DNA from: JACNKV01 sp964422145
GTDB taxonomy: Bacteria > Fidelibacterota > Marinisomatia > Marinisomatales > JACNKV01
Assembly (NCBI GenBank): GCA_964422145.1
Contig: CAYQZV010000023.1
Location: forward strand, 1-28,873
Direction of reading: 5' to 3'
Length of the DNA: 28,873 nucleotides
Below the pieces are notes generated by a model, which was not told the origin of the DNA, did no database searches, and worked only from the letters and a program-made list of their open reading frames with translations. A program made the translations under genes and the position numbers. Position 1 is the first letter of the stretch. Every line of letters begins with the position of its first letter. This document shows, piece after piece, positions 1-10,400 of this stretch.

Positions 1-248
1 CCTCGGCGTCATTTTCATACTGTTTAGAGCAACTATTAATTTATATTAAACTTATAATTTTTTATGATGTCTATTATTTTAATAGTTATTAATAATTACT
101 AACTATATGTTATAATATATAGTAATAATGCAATATTATATATTTATTCTTTGTATTATTCTATCTTCATTCTACATTAGTCCTCGTGTATATTAAAAAA
201 ATAAATGAAAAATCGATTTAAGCTATCTCCTTTACATGCTAGGCAAAG
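1..248. other. AT-rich intergenic stretch downstream of tadA
   Basis: No supported gene lies here. Positions about 31-200 are almost entirely A and T, with several TATAAT-like strings (for example near 110-115), far more AT-biased than any coding part of the window. No convincing hairpin-plus-T-run terminator follows tadA on the minus strand. A minus-strand ATG at 16-18 opens a frame that leaves the window after six codons. If a gene starts there, this stretch would be its promoter region, but six codons cannot support a call. Confidence 0.5.
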
Positions 249-770
249 CTATTTATCAACCAAATTAGAATCACTTTTTTCTTTTTCTCGTTCATATTGG
301 AAAAATGCCTGCAGTAATGCGGTGCATCGATCGTCTTCTACCCCGCCTAAAACTGCTGTTGAAGAATCCAGTCTTGGATCTCCGCATAATTGATACAAAG
401 AGCCGCAGCACCCTTTTTCATCATCATAACTGCCGAATACAACCATTTTTATCCTACTGTTGATGATTGCACCGGCACACATTGGGCAGGGCTCTTTTGT
501 TACGTATAAAACTGCATCCGAAAGTCGCCAGTCCTCGATCGTGTTTGCAGCGGCGGTTATGGCGATAACCTCAGCATGGGCAGTCGGGTCATTCAGCGAT
601 TCCCGTTGGTTATATCCCCTGCCGATGATCTTATTATCTTTTACAACGACAGCTCCAACAGGGACTTCCCCAAGCTCAAACGCTTTCTCCGCCAGACGAA
701 TGGCTTCATCCATCCATTGATTATGAGACGGTTCTTGAAAGAGGGTCGGGTCGAAAGAATCTTCCGTCAT
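249..770 (-). CDS. tadA: tRNA-specific adenosine deaminase TadA
   Basis: Zinc-dependent deaminase expected to convert adenosine 34 (wobble base) of tRNA-Arg(ACG) to inosine in the cytoplasm. The 173-residue protein carries the full cytidine-deaminase-fold signature: GEVPVGAV at about 34-41, the zinc-binding and proton-shuttle HAE at 65-67, and PCPMCAGA at 94-101 with the two zinc cysteines C95 and C98. The family's usual GAAGS after the YDxK segment is GCCGS here (about 120-124). The chosen ATG gives about 18 residues before the canonical WMDEAIRLA helix; starting at Met20 would give a more standard N-terminus and cannot be excluded. It is the last gene of a minus-strand run, 25 nt after the TPR lipoprotein, so a housekeeping gene appears to ride on a surface-protein operon. 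The family call is secure. Confidence 0.95.
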   Translation of the reverse strand: MTEDSFDPTLFQEPSHNQWMDEAIRLAEKAFELGEVPVGAVVVKDNKIIGRGYNQRESLNDPTAHAEVIAITAAANTIEDWRLSDAVLYVTKEPCPMCAGAIINSRIKMVVFGSYDDEKGCCGSLYQLCGDPRLDSSTAVLGGVEDDRCTALLQAFFQYEREKEKSDSNLVDK

Positions 771-795
771 CTTGAAATCTGCTAATTTCTAAACG

Positions 796-1437
796 TTACT
801 GAGATAAAATACCGCGCAGGGATTCAAGTTCCGCAGCTAAAGCCTGTCTCCCGATCACCGTGTTTACATTGGGTGAAAACAACGCTGCATTCGGATTCAG
901 TATGTTCCGAATCGATTGAACGTGACCGAGACTCATATCAAAATCACTGACAAAATAATTGGATGCTGCAAGAGTGATCAGCACATCCAAATAGTTTAAT
1001 AGTTCATCATGAGAAAATGCCCAATCTGCCATCCCTGTAATCAAAAAGGTGTTTCCCCGTGCGATTGAGAGGGAATCATCCCCGTTCGCATTATACACAA
1101 AACAGAGCCCGCTCAAAATTTCATTCTGGATGGATATTGTCACATTCGGATCTTCATTTCGAAGCATACCGGCTTCAAAATATGCAATGGAGCTGTCCAA
1201 TTCCATTTTCATACCGTAAGTCCAACCAAGCCCGTTAAAAGCATCTTTATATTGCGGATCTAAATCCACGGCATTCTGAAACCATTCTAATGCAGTATCA
1301 AAATCCTTTTCTTCATATTTTCCCCAGGCATAGTCTGTCATATCCTGCTGCGTGGCTTCGTGGGTTTTCCGGCATCCGGGCATCCCAAGGATTCCGATCC
1401 CGATCATAATGATTGTGAAATATTGAATTAGCTTCAT
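796..1437 (-). CDS. TPR-repeat lipoprotein coupled to the giant surface protein
   Basis: A 213-residue protein. The frame is open further upstream (to 1545), but I place the start at the ATG 1437-1435. From there it begins MKLIQYFT, has a hydrophobic segment and a lipobox-like GMPGC with the lipid cysteine at about 22, a typical lipoprotein signal. This start overlaps the stop codon of the giant gene as ATGA, suggesting translational coupling. Residues about 36-95 form one or two tetratricopeptide-like helix pairs (AWGKYEEKDFDTALEWF; FNGLGWTYGMKMELDSSIAY). The rest is helical with no recognised catalytic motif. TPR lipoproteins at the inner face of the outer membrane often act as scaffolds, so a role in assembling or anchoring the giant protein is plausible but unproven. 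Confidence 0.85.
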   Translation of the reverse strand: MKLIQYFTIIMIGIGILGMPGCRKTHEATQQDMTDYAWGKYEEKDFDTALEWFQNAVDLDPQYKDAFNGLGWTYGMKMELDSSIAYFEAGMLRNEDPNVTISIQNEILSGLCFVYNANGDDSLSIARGNTFLITGMADWAFSHDELLNYLDVLITLAASNYFVSDFDMSLGHVQSIRNILNPNAALFSPNVNTVIGRQALAAELESLRGILSQ

Positions 1438-4400
1438 CGTATTAACATCACTTTTTGCGTTTGATACGTCCCGCTGCTCGACAGCAGTTGAACAAAATAA
1501 ATTCCTGATGATACCTGTTGACCGAATGTATTGACCCCTCTCCATTGTATCGAATGTCTTCCAATGGATTTCTTTCCATCAACCAGCGTGATAACTTTTT
1601 GTCCCAACAGGTTATACACCGACAACTCAACGTGCTGTTCCGGTCCCTGCGAGAAACCGACATCGTAAACAATGGTTGTCACCGGATTGAATGGGTTCGG
1701 ATAATTTGACTGAATACTGGTATTTTCAGGGACAATCAGTGTCTTTTCACCGAGACGGAAATATCCCATTTCCGCTGTATATGCCGTGATAAAGCCGTTT
1801 TCCGTAACGGATGGCAGCTCTACCCATCCTGAACCGTGTCGGCGTTGATATAGCGCAAGATCCTCGGAGGAATTATCAACAGTGATCCGAACCGGTTTCT
1901 CAAACGACATCAATTCATTTCCGATACAATACGAAGCTTCACCGGAGAAATATGGATTGAACATTGTCGAATCAACGATGAGCAGAGTTTGCTCACGATC
2001 CACCGTGCCATTCGTCCCAGCGACGCGGAATAACCCGTCGGGACTGGAACCGTTCCAAGGCTCTCTGATTTTCGCCAATGTCAAACCGACCTGCCTGCTG
2101 ACTGCTGTATCACCGACAATGGCATAGGATGAACAAGCAAATGTGTACGTCCCGGCACTGACGACCCCGAAATCATGATGTCCGGCATAGGTGTACAATG
2201 ACACCGTATCCAGTTCAACTCTTTGTTCCTGCACCCGCAGGATCGGATTAACCGTCGTCCCCATTGTATCGGTGACAATCACCTCAAAATACTTCGAAAA
2301 TGCATTGTTCTGAATCACTGCAATGGATAAGTGCGGACGCGGAATACGAATCATTTCCACCGTGAATTGAACCGTATCAGCACTGCCAAGCGGATCAGCA
2401 GCGATCACCGTAACATGAGCAGAATCATGCGATGCGATCAATCCGGGAACAGGCTTGAACATCACTGAATCACCCGCACCGGTTGATTGATATGAATCTA
2501 TGCTGTAAATCAACGTATCCACACGATCAGACGTAATAGCGAACGTCAACAGCGTATCATCCACATCAGTTACAAACTCCGCAAAATCTACGTAAAATGA
2601 GTCATTTTCTGCGATGATAAATCGCGGAATCTCTGTCCATAGCGGTGGATCATTGGCTGGCGTCACCGTGACCAACATTGTATCTGATGCTTCTGCACCA
2701 TCGGGATCATTCACATAAAAGATGACTTGCTGTTCTTCACCAAAGAAATTTGAATCAGCATCAAAGGTAGCATAATGGACACCGCCCGTTGTGTCAATTA
2801 CAACGGAAATTCGTCCGGTTGTCTCAGTTCGCGTTGATTTTCCGGATTGATCAGAGAATCGTCTCCGTAAATTGCTCAGCTGCTCTTCCGTTGTTCCCGG
2901 CCCCGGAAATACACGTCCTAAAGGATATCCTTCGTTTGTCACAGAATCAAGCACGACAGCCTGCCACGTCATTTCAGTGGAATCATTATCGACATCAGCG
3001 GCATACTGCGTTAAATTGACCTGAACGGTGTCTGTATGATCCTCGGCAAATACAACGTGATCATCCGGATCAACAATCGCTACTGTTGGTGTATCGTTCA
3101 CGGCATGGACGGTCAGTGCAAATATCATTGTATCGGCGAAACTCCAGTTATCCTGTACAATAACCTCAATCGCATAGGAGCCGGTATCATCCTGGGTAGG
3201 TGTCCAAGATAATCTCCCAAATTCATCTATAGCCACAGAATCTATGGCTGCATCTCCGATCACACGTGTCGTGGTTGCAGAGTAAGTCAATTGATCGCCA
3301 AGAAGCGTTAAGAAATCGACATCACTTACATCAACTGAGTCAATGAACGGAAGATCTTCAAATGCATCTAGCGAATCCAATTGGGTGATGATCGGTGCGG
3401 AATTCCACCGTCGAATCGGATCAGAAGACAGAGTATCTGAAATATTCCCTGCGACGTCAATTGCGCGTACGGAAATCGTATATTCAGTATCATGAACCAA
3501 CGGCTGAATTTCAGTAAAACTTGTATCGGTCAGTGTAGACCAATCAATGAAACTATTCAATCCTTCATCCGGAAGTTGCTGAACAGCATATTCGTAATAA
3601 TCCAATCCGGAAGCCGTAGCCGCAGACGGTTCAACAAACGCATTCCAACCGACGACAAGTGTGTCACTGGAAACTATCGTATCTAATGACGTTGTGAATA
3701 ATGTGTCCGTTAGAAATGCACCGACTGACGGTGAATTTGGATCGTAGATCAGCGATGTCAAACTCTGATCACCGATGGTTCTATTCCCTGCAGCGTCAAA
3801 TTTAGAGCTTCGGATTATAATCGTATCTCCTTGTGCAAATGTCGTTGCTGCATTCAGCGCGGCAGACACTTCATCCATACTACGATAATTAGACACCGTT
3901 CCAGCTTGCTGAATACTGTCAGCTTCTCCGATAGTGACCCAAGTATCGCCCATTTTCATCGGAATACTCATTTCAATATCCAAATGCTCACTAAGATCAG
4001 CAACAATCATCGGTATAACCACTTCAACGGTATCTGTCCTGCCATTGATCCAGTCAAGGACTTGATTAAAACCGCGAGGAATTACATCACCGGTTGCGTA
4101 GTCTGCCGGCGGTGTATTATCGACCGTAAAGATATCCGGATCGATTAGAGTAGTGATATCATTCCCGGCACGGTCTTTCCCGATGATATCCACTGTCATG
4201 ATCCCGGTATTAATATTGCTGTCCGGCAATGTGATTTGGAAGGTCCATACTGAGTCACCCTGACTCGTGTTAAAGTAGTCTAACCCTTCAATGGAATCAT
4301 CCGTTGAATCGGCAAATTGGATATCAAGCGTTGGAGGGTCGGTTGAATTAATTACCTCATTGCACTGGACTTCGATTTCAACTAAATCACCGCCTTTTCC

Positions 4401-7400
4401 TAAATTCTCAAGATTAGTTTGGGTTAAGTTTTGATAGACAAAGGTCACGACCGGAGCGGTATTATCCACGGTTAATACTGAATCCCCTGATACACTATCA
4501 GCGTCAAGGGCATTCAATGCCAAGTCCGTTCCCGATAAAGATACGGCTGCAATCCCGTTATTCGCCTGACCACCGGGTATCGTTACATCATATATCCATG
4601 TCGTGGAATCATCATTAAATAATGTCATCGATGCATCGGAAATATCATCTCCGGAACCCGCATAATCAACAGAGATCAACGGTTCAGGTGTCATCCGTTC
4701 AGAAAACGTAGCTGTGATGCGAACCACCGTGTCCGCATTGGCATATTCATGCGTGTAGGTTAATGCTGCCGTCGGATTGGTTGTATCATACATCACGTAT
4801 GTAGAAACGTAAGTATCTGCTAATGACTCTTTACCTGCTGAGTCAACAGCTGTCCAAGACACATCATAAATCGTTCCACTCACTAAAGTATTCAAAGCTC
4901 CTGTCGGATCGGTCACCGTGTAATCTTCAAACAGCTGATTTCCAACTAATTCTTCATCGATCAGCTGAACCGTATGAGGACTATTACTGTCCGGGGTTCC
5001 TCCCCGTCTCGTCCAAATGATCTCTCCACTCTCCACCGTCTCACTAAGGCGATATCCAATGAGAGTATGATTGATAAATGCAGATGAGTCAGGACTGAGT
5101 TGAGTAAATACTGGATGCGTATTATCTACACGAAGAACTGAAGCACCTGTTGTCGTCTCTTCAGTTACATCATTCCCTGAAATATCCTGAGCTGTAATGG
5201 TCGCAACAGCTACACCATCATTAGCATCGGGGATTACAGTTGTAAATGTGTACGTTGTATCATCAACATAATCCATCTCGGTATCCGTGACCTCTGTTCC
5301 TCCTGCATACGTAATAGCGATCTGTGGGAAAAACGGCTCTGTACTCATTGTTTCACTGAAAATAGATGTAATAGTAACAATATCTCCCTCAGCCGTTAAT
5401 GAATCAGAATAACTGATCTGTACTGACGGCGGAGAGTTATCAATATAGAGTACTGAATCCCCTGATACACTATCTGCTTCAAGGGCATTCAATGCCAAGT
5501 CCGTTCCTGTTAATGATACAGTGGCTATCCCGTTATTTGCCTGACCACCGGGAATCGTTACATCGTAAATCCATGTCGTGGAATCATCATTAAATAATGT
5601 CATCGATGCATCGGAAATATCATCTCCGGAACCCGCATAATCTACAGAGATCAACGGTTCCGGAAACATCCGTTCAGAAAACGTAGCTGTGATGCGAACC
5701 ACCGTGTCCGCACTGGCATATTCATGCGTGTAGGTTAATGCTGCCGAGGGATCGGTGATATCATAAAACACACCGTCAACTTCGGTTAATCCGGCATTTC
5801 CGGCGGTATCAACACCTGCGAATTGGATCGTATACGTTGTTTGATCGATCAATCCGAGAGAATTGGTATTATTGATTTCTCCTGCAGGGATAAGTCCTTG
5901 CAACAATTCATTTCCGTTTAAAGCAGCTGAAACGGTCGTTCCCGGCCCGTTTGTTCGAACAAACGTGATGGTACCACTTTCAAGATTCTCTGAAAGTGTC
6001 CAGCCTAAATTTTTATGATTAATGAATGAACTTGTATCCGGATAAGTTGCAGAAAATACTGGATCGGTATTATCAAACCGTAATGCAGTACCCCCTGTGA
6101 CATCAGCAGCATCCAACGTGTTTAATGCTTTATCCCGACCGGTAATTGAAACACTTGCAGAACCATTGATGTCATCCACCTGTGTTAAGGTGTACGTCCA
6201 TTCATATCCGTTAACCATGGACATACCGGCGTTTGCTATATCAGATGAAGTCTCCGGTAAATCAATCGTAATGGTCGGCGGGATGTCTAAATCCATAGAA
6301 TCTGAAAACGTCGCTGTAATCAGAATTAAACCGTCTTCATAACGGAATAATGAATCCGATGGATAGCTGAGAATACATGAAGGCCCTTCGGTATCGATCA
6401 CTATGTCTTGATTAAATGAGAAGGAACCAGTCAATCCAGGATCAGGTAAGGTGGTTGTCAATTCATTCCCGGCAATATCTCTAATGGTCGCCCCGTTCAG
6501 ATTGAATGCAGAAGTATTCACATAACCGAGATCAGAGCTCGTATCTCCGATATCAACAATATATTCGAATAAAAGTGTATCCGTTCCGGACCCTCCGGTA
6601 TAGTTAGCTAACGCGTCATTATCGCCGGTTTCCAAAACGATGTATGGAGATCCGTTTGTTACATAAATATTTTCATCCATCAAGACATTCACATTGATTG
6701 TGTCTCCAATGGTATAGGCTTTATTATCGCTTGTAGACTCAACCGAACTGACGGTAGTACTCGTCTGATCGATAGTGAATATCGTTGAACTCACTGTTCC
6801 GTTTCTTGGGTTTCCGGCGGCGTCGGTCAGAATCGTATTCAATGAAATCTCTTCATTATCTGCAAAATCCATCAACGCTTCTAATTGTAATGCGGTGAGA
6901 GACATTACGACTGTTGTATTGATGTCTCCTCCGGTGATTGTATGGGCTGATCCGACATCCTCAAGACTGTTGATCCCGATCGCTCCCTGTAATTGGATCG
7001 TTCCGCCATTCAGTGTTGCATCATCTGCCACAGGGATGGATACATCCATTCCGGTGTTTGTATTATTCCAATAATTTGCATACACATTACCGCCGGTTGT
7101 GACTGCTGTCCCGGTTGTAAACGCATCGGGACGAGTTGTATCAACTGTCAATGTTGTTGAAGAAGGAGTTCCAATAGTAGCATTACCATATATATCTGTT
7201 ATTCTAGCGGATACATATATTACTTCAAGTTCATTATAAAATGGTAAAGCTTCAAAATCATTTTCATTAATGGAGATATCTACCGTCGAACCCAAATCTG
7301 AATTTTGAATCACGTATGATGAACCGATATTTGTATATGATCCAATTTCAATCCCCATCAAGACTTGGATGTTTCCACCTTCAAGATATGGATTTGCATC

Positions 7401-10400
7401 ATCCACAGGAATAGTCACAACGATACCTGTATTTGTGTTATTCCAGTATCCAGCAACAATCGGATCACCTTCCGTAACTACTTCTCCTACCGTGAAATCT
7501 TCCGGGGAATCATCATTGTCTAAGATAAAATATGTGTGGGATGTTACAGCGCCTGCAGAGACATTTGTAAAATCAGATAATTCAACGATGATTGATTCAT
7601 TTTCTTCATCGATTAAATCATTAATAACGGTGAAATCAATTACAGTGGTTGAATCACCGGGATCAATTGTAATGATATCATTCTCCAATGAAAAATCCAC
7701 TCCGCCGCTCGTTGCCGTTGTATTCACGGTATCTACTGCAAAAGAGAATGTAATCTCCCTACCGGACGGTTCGGACAATTCCAGCGATAAGGTTCCGCTT
7801 GTTGCGGCTTCTAATCCGCTGGACGTCTCGCTTAAAAATGAAATGGATGGTGTTGGGTCATTATCATTGATTGTTCCTGTAAATACTGTATTTGCATTGA
7901 GTGTCGCGTTTGTCGGAGAAGATAACGTGATCGTGAGGGTCTCATTTTCTTCATCTAAAACATCATCGATTAATACAATTGTTAATAATGAATCCGTTTC
8001 GCCGGCAGTAATCACTGCTGTCCCGCTTGCTAATGTGAAGTCCACACCATTTCCTGAAGCCGTCACATCCGCTACTGTATAATCGACACTTATGTTTTTT
8101 CCGGATACAGCCGATAGTGAGACAGTTACGGTCGCCGTTCCATCTCCTTCANNNNNNNNNNNNNNNNNNNNNNNNNNNNNNNNNNNNNNNNNNNNNNNNN
8201 NNNNNNNNNNNNNNNNNNNNNNNNNNNNNNNNNNNNNNNNNNNNNNNNNNNATAACTCTACCGTTAAATCTACGCTCGCTACCGACTCAGCTCCCGAACT
8301 CGATGACGAGGAAAACGATACGGTGGGTGGATCATCATCATCGGTAATCGTTAACGTATGGATTGCATTCGTACCTAAACTTGCATTCGCCGGAGAAGAC
8401 AACGTCACTTCTATTGTCTCATCTTCTTCATCTAAAAGATCATTAATAATACTGGCGGAGATCGTTGTTGTTAAATCTCCTGCAGAAATCGTTGCCGTTC
8501 CACTCGCTAACGTATAATCCGTTCCGCTTCCTGTTGCCGTTCCTCCGGTAACTGCATAATCAACGGTGATCTCTTTTGAAGATACTTCCGATAACGTGAT
8601 CTCCATTGTCTTTGTATTCACTAACTCACTGACACTGGATGCAGCAGAGGTAAACTCGATCGTCGGAGGATTATCATTATCTGTTACCGTCATTGTATGT
8701 GTTGCTGTTCCGACCGTTGCATTTGTCGGATTAGAACACGTCATGATTATCGTCTCATCAACTTCATCTAATGCATCATCAACTAAAGTAACACTAAATG
8801 TTGTGGACGTCTCTCCTGCAGCGATGGTGGCTGTACCGTCTGTCAATGTATAATCAACTGCACCGCTTGTAGCTGTCCCGCCGGTGGCTGAATAATCTAC
8901 GGTCGTCTCTTTTCCGGATACAGCCGATAGTGAGACAGTTACGGTCGCCGTTCCATCTCCTTCACTCACTGTCGATGTCGTACTCGAAAACCCAATCGTA
9001 GGGGCATCATCATTATCTTCTATCGTATACGTATAAACTGATGTCGCACCTAAACTTGCATTCACAGGATCAGCTAACGTCACTTCAATCGTCTCATCCG
9101 CTTCATCCAAAATATCATCCGTGATCAATATCGTGATCGTTGCTGTCGTCGATCCCGCTGAGATCGTTGCTGTCCCACTCGTTAATGTATAATCCGTTTC
9201 GCTTCCGGTCGCCGTTCCATCCGTCACCGAATAATCCACCGTCGCTTCCAAACCTGAGACCGCAGATAACTCTACCGTTAAATCTACGCTCGCTACCGAC
9301 TCAGCTCCCGAACTCGATGAAGATGAAAATGATACGGTGGGTGTCGGATCTTCATCCGTGATAGAATATGTATGTAAATAATTTGTTCCCAACGATGAAT
9401 TTGTCGGATTAGACAAACTGATCTCTACTGTTTCAGATGACTCATCCAGTGCATCGTTAACAACGGTCAAATTAAACGTCGCACTCGTCGAACCCGCAGG
9501 GATTGATAATGATCCTGAGGCGAGGGTATAATCCACACCTCCCCCTAACGCTGTGCCGCCTGTGGCACTGTATCCGACGGTAACAGGCAGACCCGACACT
9601 TGAGACAATTCCACCGTTAAAACAACGGATGTATTACTCTCAACACCACTTGAGTTCGCTTCAGAAAAAGCAACGGTCGGAGCTGAATCATCGTCGGAGA
9701 TGGTTAACGTATATGTTGTGTTGTCTCCTAAACTCACATTCGTTGGGTTTTGAAGCGCAAGGATGACCGTTTCAGCATTTTCATCTAGGGAGTCATTTTC
9801 AACCGTGACGGTAAATGTTTGATTGGTGACACCGCTGAGGAAGGTTAGTGTTCCTTCTGTTAAAGAATAATCCGTTCCGCTGCCGGAGGCTGTTCCCCCG
9901 GTAACGGTATAATCTACTGTAACATCCGTCCCTGAAGCAGAAGAAAGATCAACACTAACGGTTACACTCCCCACATCTTCAACAACCGAATTTGTCATTG
10001 TAGTAAATCCAATTGTGGGAGCAACATCATTGTCATTTATTGTATATGTATGTGTTTGGTTGGATCCTAAGGTTGCGTTACTTGGGTTTGATAATGTAAC
10101 AATCAACGTTTCGTTGTCTTCGTCAAGATCATCATCTATAATCGTGGAAGAAATCGTGCGAGTGGTAATTCCCGGTGAAAATGATAATTGCCCGGATGCT
10201 AAGGTATAATCGGTACCGCTGCCGGTTGCTGTCCCTCCTGTCACGGCATAATTGATTGTAACAGTTTTTCCTGATTCTGCTGATAAGGATACAGCAAATG
10301 TGGCAGGACTGCTGTCTTCACCACCTGAAGAACTTGCATCATTAAAACTGATAAAGGGCTCAGCGTCATCATCGGTGATGGTCACTGTGTGAGTTGTATC

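Noticed and set aside
1..18. Start of a leftward gene (ATG at 18-16 on the minus strand, reading MKMTPR)
   Set aside because: Only six codons are inside the window and no ribosome binding site is visible. Recorded as a possibility, not annotated.
205..393. Plus-strand 62-codon frame overlapping tadA
   Set aside because: Most of it is antisense to the conserved tadA 3' end, with no ribosome binding site or domain.
1438..1545. Longer N-terminus for the TPR lipoprotein (start at 1545)
   Set aside because: It would lie wholly inside the sorting domain of the giant protein and bury the lipoprotein signal; the ATGA-coupled start at 1437 gives a proper signal peptide.
7369..8082. Long open frame on the plus strand (237 codons), and similar ones across 7.4-10.8 kb
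   Set aside because: Antisense to the Calx-beta array; it exists because Ser/Thr/Val/Asp-rich repeats leave the opposite frame open. No signal, start context or recognisable domain.
8152..8251. Possible frameshift or pseudogene at the gap
   Set aside because: Both sides are in the same frame with 100 N and also with the predicted 301 nt. There is no evidence of disruption.
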